Positions 27,653-39,959 of a stretch of DNA of 64,000 nucleotides are shown here, in pieces. Position 1 is the stretch's first letter; every line of letters begins with the position of its first letter. The stretch is from positions 26,987,318 through 27,051,317 of the forward strand of contig CM074188.1 in NCBI GenBank assembly GCA_037179385.1. Direction: 5' to 3'. The notes beneath the pieces were generated by a model that was not told the DNA's origin, searched no databases, and saw nothing but the letters and a program-made list of their open reading frames with translations. Source of the stretch: Holothuria scabra (lineage: Eukaryota > Echinodermata > Holothuroidea > Aspidochirotida > Holothuriidae). The translations under genes and the position numbers were made by a program.

Positions 27653-29634
27653 TTTTGTAACGCTATTTTAAAGCATATCTAATCGGTTTTAATCACTTCT
27701 TACTAGCTCTTCTATCCCTCATCCCATCTTCAATCCGTGCGCGCAAGGTCATGCCTCCGTCGGGGACGGACTACCCACCCCGTTGTTGAGAAAATCCAAT
27801 TTCGTCGGGGAGCTTTCATCTACAAACTCACGATAAAAGATGTGGGTCTGTAGTCACTCGAACGACCTTCTTGATCTTGCATTTTAGAGGACCATATTCT
27901 TGAAGGAAACTCACCATTCCTAATTCTCCTTACACAAACAGACGAGAGGTTGTTCATGCAAATGTCTGCCATCTGGCCTGCCCGGACGGACAGCCGAATT
28001 CTTACAAAGGTAAGGAATATCGGCCATGTCGTTTTCAGCTACACATAATGATAAACATTGGTGTGAGAAAATCTCCCCATAAGTCTGACTGAGAATTAGT
28101 TTGAAGTCACCTTGTAACGTGCCATATTTTCAAATACCTTGGGAGTTAAACCGTTTGTAGGCTGGAGTTCGGGCAGTCACGTTAAAAAATTCAGCTATTC
28201 AGTGGACCTTGCAATTGAATTCAACAAATTCTTAATGTAGTACCCCCTCCCCTCCCCTCCCCCACCGGAAAAGAGACAAGACCACTTCATCTAATTTTAG
28301 CAGTACCTTTTATCCGGTACTTTTCTGATCATTAGCAATTTGGGTTTTTCTCTATTGAAGTGAAACTTTCATTTTAAAGGAAGGCTCAAAAACGACTGCT
28401 TCATTTCTAGTTAAAAGCCTGGGAAATGCCGTTCCGGCTATCTTAGGGGTTAGATTTTTTAACAATTCTCTGTACGCTCCACACATATAGTGTTTTAGTC
28501 GAACAGATAACTGAACAGAACAATGCTTGTTTGTAAATTATTCTTCGTTTTGGGTTTGCGAAAGAAATCTGAAAGTAAGGACTTCTTTAATTCTAGTAAC
28601 GAGCCCAGGAAATGCCATTTCCTGCTTTTCGGGGGTTCTCAATTTTTCAAAAAATTCTGTGTCCTCGACTTAGATAACCTTTCGGACATTATTACATTTT
28701 TTCGGACAAAAAACAATTCTGCCCCTCCCAAACTGGCACGCTCTCGCATACCTATGACAATAAATAAAATATAAAACTTCAAATATATGCGAAGCCAAAT
28801 TTTTTCCTTGGGAGAATGCTCCAATATGGTCCGAGGGCGTAAAACTGCATGATGATATCCAGTAACCTCAACAAAACTACAGATCACCCCCTACTTGATT
28901 TTCGTCATGAGAACGTCAGATTCCTCCATAAAACCACAAAACTGCCATAAAATTACAATTTTTCTCCAATATTAATTAGCTTTAGATTGTTTAAAGTGGC
29001 AAAATTTTCCATTTTCGATGGATACTCCGTAAAATAACCAAAGCCAGCTCTGTTAACCACCCGGCATGACCTAATTTTGCTCCTGAGAGGCATATCACTA
29101 AATATAAGAAACCAAATTTTTTCATCATAACCTTAACAAAAAACAAATTTTCGTCAATTAAAGCCCAAAATTTCTCCATTATAATAAGCTCTTAATATTT
29201 AAAGATTTGTTCAAAAAAGGGAAAAAATTTCCGGGCAAACTTCTAGTCTCGTCTCGAAGCCTTAGTTCGTAGGTCTTGTACGATTCAATGCGTAACCCCA
29301 AAAGAATTTCAACTGTCGCCCATGTAACGTTCGTTATTTTTACCTTATTAAAGGCTAGATTCCTCAATAAACTCCCAAAATTTTTCTACTACCAACAAAA
29401 GTTTTCAAAAGTTTTAAATTTTATTTCAAATAAACTCCAGATTTTTAAGTATTTGTTAAAACAAAAATAACCCAAAATTTCGGAGCGCTCGGCGCGCCTC
29501 AAATATTGCCAAGTGACGTTCCACCGGGACATTACATCGCCTTTGTAGAAGCCTTAAAATTCTGCCCCCCCCCCCCCTGTCGGGGAGCTTGGCCCCCCTG
29601 TCTGGTAAATCCTGACGCCACCCCTGTGTCCATT

Positions 29635-30068
29635 GAATCCATTCTAGATCAACTCATATTTCACCGGTTTGTCTGAAGACAGCACAAAGACCTATTTCCA
29701 AATACCGGTAGTAATTACAATGAATTGTGTGATAGAGTTTTCGGTGAACGTCAATTTTCACCACAGAAAAATGTCATTGACAAAAATGACAAACACCAAA
29801 ACTCTATCCCACAATCCTTTGCAATTGGAAATAGGTCTATTCCTATCAAACGAAAGTGAAATAACAAGGACTATTTATTAATGTGGCACTGACTTCATCA
29901 GTAACCTGACCAAATCAAATTTTCAATATCTAGTGTTCATTACTTACCACAAGCTTTTCAAGCAGTATGTAGTGGCCATGATCCATTTTCTCAAATGACC
30001 CTGGCCCGTATGTACCTCTCGTGGCAGTTCTATGTAAAATTCTGAATATTGAAGTCAAACCCAAGAAG
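29635..30068. other. Nothing recognised
   Basis: No gene or repeat recognised in this short gap. Confidence 0.4.
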
Positions 30069-30374
30069 GTAAAGGCATATTTTCATCATCCCAAACAGTT
30101 CCAATTCTCCCAACCTACTTACTTCTAGCCCCTCCCACATTTATCTAAAACTCATCTTTATCCAGACACAATCCTAGTTTATTGCTTCATGGCTTGTTCC
30201 AGTGGCCATACAAGTCCATAATGTGTAATCAAGACACTCTCAGTACCCATGCTGTGTAATTTAGCTATGATGCATTGTTTGAATGTGATGCCAATCAAAG
30301 AGCTGTACCAATCGAGAGTTTTGATATACGTATACTGAAACTGTAGTTTGGGGTGACGAATGACTGCCTTTAAA
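30069..30374. mobile_element. Foldback MITE, family D
   Basis: Left 'taaaggca...cccaaacag' and right 'ctgtagtttggggtgac...tgcctttaa' are inverted. It is colinear with 53158-53454 ('ccaattctcc', 'cccctcccaca', 'tttattgcttca', 'tcaaagagctg', 'gtagtttggggtga'). Termini against TTAA-like flanks suggest a TTAA duplication as in piggyBac-type elements, which is inference. No coding capacity. Confidence 0.65.
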
Positions 30375-31343
30375 AGGGGAAATGAAGGCAGCACAATCTG
30401 ATTAATCTTAAAATTGACTTATCATGTTACAATGCTATTGGAATCAAACTTTAAATCAAGAATTATGCTTTTGTGAAACAGTGCCTGATATACATTACAT
30501 GAAAGTTATGCATGGCGTAGCCGGCATTTTTTGAGCAGGGGCCCTGGGAGATTACGTACCGTTCTTAGGGCAGATCTTGCTCTAATGAATTGACCACAAT
30601 ATTAAACTGTGTTCACCAAATAATTTCTCCTCAGGAGGAACTTGTGGAGCTTGTTTTCCTTATGCTGGCAAGGGGGATGCGTCCCCCTGTGGCACTCGCG
30701 CTACGTCACTGCAAAGGTATCCTTTTTATCCCAAAGCCCTGCAGAAGCTGGCCACATTTTATCAAAGGGCATCAAAACTTCTTTTGGCGTAATAAATCTC
30801 CGGCTTTGTAAAAGGACGTCCTGATCGAATGAATTGTAAGTGCATGAGTAGATCCAACGTCTACGTCTGCTTTTGCCTGCGTAGCAGACTGTGGGGCATA
30901 TTCCTTGTTCAGTGCTTTGTGAAGCCTTCAAGGGGTTATGAACAAACCGAGTCCGCTCCGCGAGGAACGTTCGCTACTACTTCTCAAGATAATATGAGAA
31001 CATTGAGCACTTTTGTTGTGACCATGTAACTTGGACTAAAACTATAGAACGTATAGTTACTGGCTATCACTAGTACGACTTTTCCTGGACTGTGAAGGGA
31101 ACTTAGGATCGAAAGCACATGGACATTCTCATAGCATAGTTCATAAATAGCTTTATTTTGAGTAATGTATAATAATGTTTTTGTACTGAAATGGTCAATT
31201 TATGCAGAGTAACTGCGTTAATTACAAAATGTTTTTGTTTGGATGGTAAGCGCGAAAGATACCGGTTTGTACAGGGAATAATCATGGAATTTGAAATATT
31301 AAACAGTGGATTTTCAACAATTTGGGATGTGTACTCTTTACCT

Positions 31344-31655
31344 TTAAAGGACTAATGCTCTCACCGGAAACTACATTTCTGTAGTAGTCCACATAAATTC
31401 TCAATTGATTCAGCCCTTTGATTGACAGTTACCTAAACAAATGCAGTGTACCGAAGCTCATATTACACAAAATATATACTGTACTGTACTGATGGTGCTT
31501 TGATTACACATTAACTGATTAAGGTATTGTACACTTTCCTTGCAGCAAAAACTCAGATTTTGTCTGGATGGGGATGTATTTTCGGACATTTTGGGAGAGG
31601 CTAAAGCTTGTAATTAGGAGAATTGGAACTGTTTAGGGTGACTGGCTCAGGTTTT
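31344..31655. mobile_element. Foldback MITE, family D, reverse orientation, decayed
   Basis: Left 'aaaggactaatgctctcacc' matches the complement of the right end of 53158-53454, and 'taggagaattggaactgttt' near 31615 matches the complement of its left part. The right boundary is not clear. Confidence 0.5.
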
Positions 31656-31745
31656 TGATTAAAATGTAGGCCTCACCCAAAATATTTTATGTCGTTGGTG
31701 TTGAGAGTTCGAAAGTTGGAGTAATTTCCGACCCAGTTTCTAACC

Positions 31746-31797
31746 AATATTATTTCGAATATACGAAATAATTATTTCGGATATACGAAATAATTTT
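31746..31797. repeat. AT-rich palindrome
   Basis: Two tandem TTTCG-ATATACGAAA-type palindromes separated by 'taatta'; the whole block is close to self-complementary and could form a hairpin or cruciform. No known function assigned. Confidence 0.6.
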
Positions 31798-32039
31798 TTT
31801 CCTGTATGTCCCTTTACGGGCTCCGTAAGTCGTGGCCGTGTGGCCCGGAATTAATTAAAACGCACCGATTGCATCAAACTACGATTGAACATGCTTAATC
31901 GGAACGAAGGCTTAAGACACGACGAACTCTAGCCTGGTGAAACTTGCCACACCGCCAGGACTGCAGCCGACGCGACGTCTTGTCGCTTGGTGTCGTTAGT
32001 TGTCGTGGCAGTGTGTATCGGACTTAACATAAACTATGC

Positions 32040-32168
32040 GACTCTTTTCGACGCAACTCTTTAGGAATCTAATTCTGCCAAGTCACGTCCTACCGGGACT
32101 AACTCATCGCATTCGTCGGGGCCTTGTAATGCTAGCCCCCTATCGGGCAAATCCTGGCGCCACCCCTG
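32040..32168 (+). mobile_element. 3' end fragment of hAT-like family C
   Basis: Matches the last ~150 bp of 24777-29626: 'gccaagtcacgtcctaccggg', 'ggccttgtaatgctagccccc', 'ggcaaatcctggcgccacccctg'. The rest of the element is missing upstream. Confidence 0.65.
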
Positions 32169-32562
32169 TTTTGTCGGGTAGAAAATGTCCAGTAAAATGT
32201 CGTGCAGAAATCAAGTTGTGACAAAATTGTAAAAGCAAACCCTGAGTGATGCTTCATTGGACTCATCAACGCTTACGTCACGGGTTGGCACTGGTTGAGA
32301 TAGAAAATGCGCAGGAACATATACGTGGACGTTCGGTTTTGAGCCTGCAGTGATAATAAAATTTCGGCCAAAAAACGCCCGAAATCACCGGAAATTGCCC
32401 TCTCCGGGTTATCTAACGTGATATCATAACAGCTTTCAGAAGCGTATTTCATAAAAAGTAGAAAGGCCTCATGATCGTAAAAACTATAGAAAAGTAAAAG
32501 TTGGCTGATTGCCTAAAATGGGGGATTAAGTTTTTGAATCGAGTGAAAAGAAAATCACTGAG

Positions 32563-33713
32563 CAGTGGCGTAGCTAGACTTTTTTCCGGGAGAGAGGAGG
32601 GCAAGGGCCCAAATTTTCCGGATTTATTTTTACTGGGGACGTGATCTGCGGCGCGCTAAGCGAGCCAAAATTTCTGACCTTAAGGCCAAGTCACACTACA
32701 GCGGTGTCCGATTGTATTTTGTCCGATTTTTGTGAGTTTGAATTAATATCTCCTCCATCTCTGGTCTAAAAGAAACAAAAATTTGCCAACTTGTGTAGAT
32801 ATATTAATTGTATCGCAGGACCACGAAATTCTAAGTTATACCAATTATTCCGTGACGTCACATCCGCAGACATCTTTAATCGGATACGCGTGGTCCGATA
32901 AAAGCTTTTGTCAACGTGACGTCACGAAATAAGTAGTTTATATTTCATTTCCTTGGCCCTCTCATACCGATCATACATTTACAAAGGATGGCAAATTTTT
33001 GGTTCTCTCCGACATTGGATGGAGGAAATTTTAACTAAAACTCACAAAAATCGGACAGTAATCCGATCCGATATCGCTGTAGTGTGACCTGGGCTTAATT
33101 CAGCAAAGTTTTGAAAACGCGGAGGGTGTACTGGAAAATATTTGGAATTTGGGGTTCCCTGTACAATCATGAAATGTTAAAAGTTCTGGATAACTGAGGA
33201 ATCTGTATTTCTTATTGGCAAATCTGAGATTTCACAGCTACAAAAGATCGTTGTTGCTACCAGGGAGTTCTTACACTCCCTGCTGCTACACAGTTTTATC
33301 TAAGACCTACAAATTGAGGCTGTATGAGGACGTTTTAATAATCAAGAGCTTATACTAGGGGAAATTTGGAATTTAATCATGGAAAAATCATGAAAATAGC
33401 ACTATATTTGCCGATATCACTAAATGATCTGGTGATTTTGTCATTTCCAGAGGTCGGAAAAATTTAGCAAATTGGTTTATGACGGAACACGACTGTTAGC
33501 AGCAACCGAAATTTCTGCGATGAAAATATTGCATAATTGAAACAAATAATTACAAAAATGGAGCTCTTATTGGAGAGAATTCGGAATTTGTTGAAAGAGG
33601 AGTTGGGAAAACCACACTGTAGTTGACTATGTCACAAATGGCAACTTTCCGAATTTTTCCCTTTTTAAGCAAGGAGGTCAACCGCCTCCTGCCATCCTGT
33701 GCTTACGCCACTG
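32563..33713. mobile_element. hAT-like non-autonomous element containing a nested MITE
   Basis: Starts CAGTGGCGTAGC and ends GCTTACGCCACTG. Flanks TCACTGAG (32555-32562) and TCATTGAG (33714-33721) are an 8-bp duplication with 7/8 identity. The interior holds a separate foldback element at 32684-33094. No coding capacity. Confidence 0.78.
32684..33094. mobile_element. Nested foldback MITE flanked by TTAA
   Basis: Left GGCCAAGTCACACTACAGC and right GCTGTAGTGTGACCTGGGC are inverted copies. The arms continue inward for about 60 bp ('gtccgatttttgtgagttt' against 'aaactcacaaaaatcggac'). TTAA sits on both sides (32680-32683 and 33095-33098), as for piggyBac-type insertion. It lies wholly inside 32563-33713 and is therefore younger. 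Confidence 0.75.
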
Positions 33714-35429
33714 TCATTGAGTAACATTGGTTTCTTTATATCGTATATCTTCCATTTTGATAGTAAATTTTAGTTATTTTAAGGCGTGTCGATGCATATC
33801 ACAGCATTCCAAGTTTCTTGTCGACACTCCTAGCGCTCTTTATAGTTGTATAATGAATCAATTAATATTAATAAAGGCCTAAGTATGAAGTAATCGTTTC
33901 TAATCATCAGTAATTTTCTGAATTAAAGTATCCGTAATGATAGCCTTTAAGTAATTGTTTATGGTCGTCAGTCATTTTCTGAATACTTTTTTAAATGAGA
34001 CCGAGAGAAAGTCGGAAAAAACTGAACCGAAAGGAATTAAAATAATCAAAATGATTTTCAAAGTAAACATCACTGTAAGAAACGTGAACAGCTTAAACTG
34101 CGGTAAAATAAAACTCATCAGGAGAACCAGAAACCCAAGTTGCAACAAAATTAAATCTTTTAGAAAAATAAAGAGCAAAAAAAAAAAAAAAAAACGTTAC
34201 GGCGCGTCGGACAATTATGAAAAAAAGTCTTTTGCTATTTTGATGGCATTAAAATATTATATTTTCTTTCGATGCAGGTAAAAGTCACCTTATCAAAATA
34301 TGTATATAAGAAATTAGATACGGTATTTACCTTCTATTTCAAGCAGAGAAATAAATTTTGGATGATCACTTTCGAAGGTAATACAGGCGATTGATGATAC
34401 CGGTGAATATGCGTAGGGAGCACACCACCATTAGCAGAAAGGCCTTCCCGGGAAAAGTAGTTTGAAAGTAAACCGTCAATTTTAGTTCCTCTTTGAGTGT
34501 AAACTGCTCACATTAGAACAATCACTTTCTGCTTATTTTTCATGCGTATGAAAGAGGAGATGTTGATATGTGAGTGATGCAAAATTGTGATGGATTGAAG
34601 GGAATTTAGACCATTTTAGTACTTGATGTGAAGAAGAGGTAATTTTCGTCACTTTGCGGATTAATAGGGGTGGGTGAAGAGCCCATGAACTTCTTTCATG
34701 TGAGGGGTAGCTTTAGTCGGGTGTGAACTTTGACAGGGCTGTGGGGGGGGGGGCATGTATTGAAAGCGAAATAGTGTGTGAGTCAATAAAGAAATTAACG
34801 GTGGTGTGCCCCCTGTAATATGTTCCTTTTTACCGTCCACTGGAGGGTGCACAGAACTGTCAAGCTTCATTCATGCGTTCCCTCTTATTTTAGAAAAAGG
34901 GTCTTTTGTTACATTTTAGAGCGTGGATTTTAGTAATCTTTTAGTTTTCCGTTCTTTTAAAAAAGTTTTCATAACACCATACTTAACTATACATAGTTTC
35001 TGAATCTAAAGGGTTTATTTTCATGAGGGGAATATAGTGTAACAGTATCCCCCATCCAATTTCATGGCCCTCCAGGATCGCCGCCCCTGAAGACGCGTGC
35101 GCATAATTACAACATGCATCACAACGTTGTAGCAGACGTCCATGTCGTGCACTTTAAAGTTCCCTGTTGGAGTTTCGGGAATAGGAGTAATAAACGTTGT
35201 CAAATATATGGCTGGAAGTGTCTTCGATACATGGCTAGGGTTTTACGGCGGATTGGTCAACGCTGGATGGGGGAAACCGACAACTGTCACTACCAGTGGA
35301 ACTGCGTTTTTTTTTATAAGAAAAAAACAAAACCAAATTTGAAAAAGGTCAAATTGAGAAACTCGAGGAGGGTCCGGACGACGGCGATCCCCTCTGGATC
35401 AGTCACTGAAAATTAAGAGCTGATTATAT
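33714..35429. other. No gene recognised
   Basis: AT-rich, with a poly-A run at about 34178-34193 and a poly-G at 34742-34753. A CCGCCCCTG end at 35079-35089 resembles a hAT-like terminus read in reverse, but I cannot pair it with another end. Confidence 0.4.
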
Positions 35430-36860
35430 TGCAGAAATTTTGGAATTTAACATAAGAATTTTTTTTTTTTTTTTTTGGGTAAGGTTATTATGAAAAAAAT
35501 TGCGTTTTTCATTAGGTGATATGTCTTTCAAGAGCAAAATTAGGTAGAATTTCGTGGTGATTAACAGAGTTGGCTTTGGTTTTCTTGTTGTACTGAGTAT
35601 CCATCGAAACTGGAAAATTTTGCCTTTTTTAACAAAATGACGCTTATATTGGGGAAGTTGTAATTTTATGACAGATTTGGGGGGTTTTATGGAAGAATGA
35701 CCTCACTAAAAATAAAGGACTGAACAGAAGGGAGGGGCAATGTGTAATTTTATTGGGGTTACTGAATCATCATCAGGCAGATTCAAGCCCTCCGACCATA
35801 TTGTAAAATTTTCCCGCGAAAAAGTTTGGCTTCTCATATATTTGAAGTTTTATATTTTATATATTAAAATAGGCACACGGGGGCGTTTCAGTTTGAGAAG
35901 GGGAAATATGGTTTTGTCTTTTTTGTCCAAAAATGTAATCCTGCCCGAAAGACTGTCTAAGTGTAGCCCACAGATATTTTTAAAAATTTGAGAACCCAAC
36001 ATACAGCAGAAAAAGGGCATTTGCCGGTCTGCTAACTAGAAACATAGTAGTCATTTTTTTGAGCTTTCTTTCACAATAAAATTTTCACTTTTTAATCATT
36101 CTGCCCCAAAACGAAGAATAAGATGCATACATGAAATTGTTCTGTTAAGTAATCTGTTCGACCAAAACACTATCTAAGCGGAGCACCACCATCAGTTGGC
36201 GCGGAGCGTACAGAAAATTGTTCAAAAAATCTAACCCCTCAGACAGCCGGATATGGCATTTCCCAGACTTGCAACTAGAAATGAAGCAGTCGTTATTTTG
36301 AGTTTGAATTTATCAAGCCGAAATCTTTTATCGTGGGCCTGTACATGAAGGCTTCCCGACGAAATTGGATTTCCATGCGCGGACGGATTGAAGATGGGAT
36401 GAGGGATAGCAGAGCTAGTAATAAGTGATTAACACCGATTCAAATATGCATTAAAATAACGTCACAGAAGAAAAAGAATAGCTCATAAAGAAAAATAAGC
36501 AGTTCATGATCATCCATCCAGTAACTTCAATCCTTTACGTTTTCACTTTTAGGCCTCCCAGAAAAAAATGCCGTCCTTCCCCGACAAGGGATGAGATTGG
36601 ACACGGTACATGGAATGAGATAGGCCTATAACAAAGCTGAGACGAAGTGATAGATAATCAATTCCAATATGCATTAAAATAGCATTACAAAACAAAAAAT
36701 ATGTTCAAGTTCATCCACCCAGTAATTTCAGTCCTTGTAGGGGTTTTTCATTCTTTTTTTTGTTATTTTTAGACCTCCCCGACGAAACCACCGACCTCCT
36801 CGACTGGGGGCCATGTCCTCCCCCCCCCCCCCCCCCCCATCCTCGCTGGCTCCATCCCTG
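35430..36860 (-). mobile_element. hAT-like family C copy, minus strand, 3' end missing
   Basis: Read in reverse it starts CAGGGATGGAGCCAGCGAGG, has a poly-G stretch, 'gtttcgtcggggaggtc', the 'ctactggatggatgatcatg' segment and then sequence matching 27650-29470. The site occupied by E3 in the other copy is uninterrupted here (about 36460-36500). The terminal ~150 bp is absent at the 35430 side. Confidence 0.65.
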
Positions 36861-37017
36861 CGACAAAATTAGTAAATATTGATGCAACAGTAAATCTGGA
36901 AAATCACGATCACGTATTTTCAAATCTCTGCCCATGTCTGCCCTATATTGTCTTGCCCTCACTGTATTAGTGAGGGTTATTAATTCTTGCAGCGCGCCCT
37001 CTTTTAAGTCTTTAAGC

Positions 37018-37247
37018 CTATAGAGGCTTTGCAATTACGTCACGGAACCTCCATGCTCGGTGGAGGATATTCATGCCAAATACAAGTTGCTTTGTGCCGA
37101 ACGCACTGCACAGAGTGCATTGTAGTATGCACGGTGTGTACATATTGAACGAGCAAGCGCGCCCAGTGTGGTTTACTACGTAGTTACATGTACTCCAACA
37201 TGGCCGCCGGAGAGTATTATGACGTCATGTGAAAAGCCTCTGTAATG
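37018..37247. mobile_element. Foldback MITE with TA target site and YY1-like motif
   Basis: Left TATAGAGGCTTTGCAATTAC and right complement TACAGAGGCTTTTCACATGA are inverted, both followed inward by ACGTCA. Flanking TA fits a TA duplication. Near the right end 'aacatggccgcc' matches the YY1 consensus, read as sequence only. Confidence 0.65.
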
Positions 37248-37599
37248 ACGGAAACTTTGGGCCTCCACCGCTGGTCATAATTAAAATGCCTGCTTTAGTT
37301 CAACACAAAAAACTGATGTAAGCTGAAGTCGGTACTATGCAGCACAAATTAGGGGTGCTACAGATCACAAGGTGCTCATCATATACGTGGACCGTACCCC
37401 CACCTGCTTACAAATTGTACCACAGATACTCAGTGGGCTTCGAATTGCGATTGGACGTTTCATCATTGCAAAAAAAATCACACAAAAATCTGAAAAAACG
37501 ACAAAAGCGGCGTGCCTGATTCCTCTCCTTTCCTTTCGGCAGGTCGTTGCCTTTGTGGGCGTTGCAATTGAATTGCTACCTGAACAGCCATGTTGGAGA

Positions 37600-37660
37600 T
37601 TGTTCCCCCCCCCCCCTCCTCGGGTTGGTAAAATCCTGGCACCTCTTCCCCGTAGCTAAC
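37600..37660 (+). mobile_element. Fragment of hAT-like family C 3' end
   Basis: 'cccccctcctcgggttggtaaaatcctggcacctcttcc' has the order of the family C end (C-run, then 'aaatcctggcgcca'). Short and decayed. Confidence 0.4.
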
Positions 37661-37794
37661 ACTGCTGTTTGGCTGTTTCCTTAGGACCAATTCGTTTCTG
37701 CCTTCCTAGTCCATTTTCCCCGTGCGCCCCTGTCTTTCCCATAGACAAATCCCATCAGAGTTGGTGTTACGTGACTGCGTCCTTTTTTACTGTC

Positions 37795-37953
37795 TATATC
37801 TCCTTTTCAGTGAAATTGAAGGAAATGGCAATTTAGTGCACAGCCATCCATGATACAGGTAAGCGAGGAAATTGAAAGATTAAAAGGTGATAGACCCCAG
37901 CTATGGCCGACTGGAACCAGACTATCCCTTTCTGTCCGGATTCGTCTATACCG
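37795..37953. mobile_element. Foldback MITE, family A, half copy
   Basis: Matches the right two-thirds of 762-1015: 'cagtgaaattga', 'cagccatccatg.tacaggta', 'gattaaaaggtgatagacccc', and the end GGATTCGTCTATA. The left arm is missing. Confidence 0.65.
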
Positions 37954-38042
37954 TCCCTAGCCCTCCGAGAAATATCGTTGGCAGTTTACTCAGCAAAAAA
38001 TCATACAAAATACATTGCTTCAGATAGAGACGAGACATGATG

Positions 38043-38135
38043 ATGATGAGACGACGACGACGACGACGTCGTCGTCGTCGACAACGACGACGATGGTGAC
38101 GACGACGGTGGTGACGATGGTGGTGGTTGTGGCGG
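38043..38135. repeat. GAC/GTC trinucleotide tract with perfect palindrome
   Basis: (GAC)n changes to (GTC)n at 38067/38068, giving a perfect spacerless palindrome with 13-bp arms (38055-38080), then imperfect GAC, GGT and GTG triplets. Such tracts can form hairpins. Open frames through it (Arg/His-rich on the minus strand) are by-products. Confidence 0.8.
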
Positions 38136-38232
38136 CGGCGCCTGTTACAAGCTGGTAACCAGAAACTCTGATTTCGAGGCACCGGTGAAGGGTTAGTTAT
38201 TAAGATGGAGATTTATCCGTTGAGTCAAGTCG

Positions 38233-38300
38233 AGCCGACCAATGCCCTATTTCCAGTTACGGCTCTCTGGCTTGTTTTCCCTGCTCCATTGCTTGCACCG
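38233..38300 (-). repeat. SINE body fragment
   Basis: 'cagttacggctctctggctt' then 'gttttccctgctccattgct' match the reverse complement of the tRNA-derived SINE body ('gcataagcaatgg.gtaggg.aacaagcc'). Confidence 0.45.
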
Positions 38301-39305
38301 GTGAAGGGTTACCTTCTAGTCAGTAGTGACATCATATGATATAAACTATTTGCGAGTATTCAGATGTTAGTTCCAGCATGTCACAGATAGCTTGGCACCT
38401 TCGGTGCAGACTCACGATTTTTCCATGAGCTCGAAAATGTTTCTCTTTTCTTATGGGAATTTCCCTCCGTTTGCAGTACAATATAAAGCTTTGAGTAGAC
38501 ATTGGATGACAGTCTTCAAAACAGACGATTATTATAGTATTTTTTTATTATTGAAGTATTTTTTTATTATTTTGAACGATCGCTTTCATAGTAAAGAAAA
38601 AAGGTAAATCTTGAAAAGAAAAAATGGTGATACGAGTTCAAACTGACGAAACTCAGTCACCAAGTTGGGGCCTTCAAGTTTAGTCTAGTACTCAAGGAGA
38701 ACGCTACATAAAAGCCGAGTGGTAATGTACGAAAAGGCTAATTTCGACTCTTTGAGCTTTTCCGTTTGCTTTGACTGGGAATGTCTGCTGCTAAAAGAAT
38801 ACAAATAAATCATATAGTGGGTTCGACTTCCTCTGTGAGTCCTACACGCGAAGAATGTCGACATTTTGCAAGAATTTTTTTTGCCACTTGGGCCTTGTTA
38901 ATTCCAGTAAGCAGGGTGATGGATATGCACATGATAGATATAAACATGGATATATCCTTTAAGGATCCAACAACCCTATAAGCTGTACCAGAAGTGATTG
39001 CCTACACAATGTCCGTAGCGAAAAGTTTGGGCGGGCGAAACGGGTCGAAAACTTTAAGCTTTTGCTAAAAAAATACCGGAAATATTTGGTTCCCAGGTCT
39101 CATGCCAGACAATTCCACTGTCACCAAATTGTTTTGAAATTGTTTTAATGCAGAGGAAAATCCTGTAAATTACATGTACATTACATGTCCACATAATTAT
39201 CCTGAGGGGCATGCATATCAGTGAACTTTCTTTGCTGCTATTCAATGTCCTACCCTGAATTTATTATTGAGACACTTATAATCCATTTTTTTATTCTGAA
39301 TTTAG
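38301..39305. other. Upstream of candidate small gene; no firm exon
   Basis: A frame at 38781-38981 contains a hydrophobic run (FARIFFATWALLIPVS) that could be a signal peptide of the gene whose exons follow at 39306 and 41547. No donor of the required phase 1 is convincing, so I do not call it an exon. Confidence 0.3.
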
Positions 39306-39410
39306 ATCTGAATAAGAATCTTCCAAACAGCAGCAAAAACTGTGTTCATGGATCATTAAGCTCATTTTTTGTAGACGGAATAATGCCCGCACGAACACTA
39401 ATAGACCAAG
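39306..39410 (+). CDS. Candidate internal exon of an unrecognised small gene
   Basis: Acceptor 'tattctgaatttag', donor 'gtttgtg', 105 nt, phase 1 on both sides. It encodes LNKNLPNSSKNCVHGSLSSF then FVDGIMPARTLIDQG. It joins in frame to the terminal exon at 41547. One cysteine and an N-S-S glycosylation sequon suggest a secreted product. No family recognised. Confidence 0.45.
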
Positions 39411-39959
39411 GTTTGTGAAACTGAAAACTATTTTTTTTTTTTTTGTTCCACCAACGTATTTGAAGCTCACTTTAAAAAGTTTAAACGAAGTGCAACCATA
39501 GACAAAATGCGCCAGAAATTAAAAGACTGCTTTTCACATCAATCGCAAATAATGATGGCTATAACAAAAATTATTGAATCGGCTACTCATATTTTTTCTT
39601 CAACATTTAATTTGATGCCTCCTTTCGCAAGGTATTTTAATTGTTATTCATTTATTTATTCCTTTTTTCGGCCTTTGTTTTGTCCTCAGTTTCATACCTT
39701 TTCTTTTGTATTCCAATGCATTTTGTTGTATCACCTGATCACGTCCATTCTTTTATACTATAAATGATGTAAGTCTCTTATACCTCTTTGATGTAAAACG
39801 GGAAATAAATGAAACTGAATTGGTGAGACATGTCCCCGCTTCTCTCCATGGGTGGCGTTGAGAAGCAATACAATGGATAGACCTATCGAGGGCGTATTAG
39901 ACAAAAGGAAAATACGATATGCTGTACTATGCTAAAGTAGGGGATATTGTAGAGCAAGT

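Larger units (their letters stand above)
24777..29626 (+). mobile_element. Large hAT-like non-autonomous element, family C, with nested element
   Basis: Starts CAGGGGTGGCGCAAG and ends CTGACGCCACCCCTG, inverted termini of hAT form. Flanks TGCCCATT (24769-24776) and TGTCCATT (29627-29634) give an 8-bp duplication with 7/8 identity. Subterminal regions are G- or C-rich ('gtcggggaagg' words). A segment with 'actgaagttactggatgg' and 'tttgttttgtaatgctatttta' is repeated inside. No transposase frame is found. A tandem-core element (25143-27652) has inserted into it. Partial copies are at 32040-32168, 35430-36860 (minus), 37600-37660 and 39960-41180. Confidence 0.8.

Noticed and set aside
37946..38182. 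Arg/His-rich 78-codon minus-strand protein
   Set aside because: It is the translation of the GAC/GTC triplet tract.
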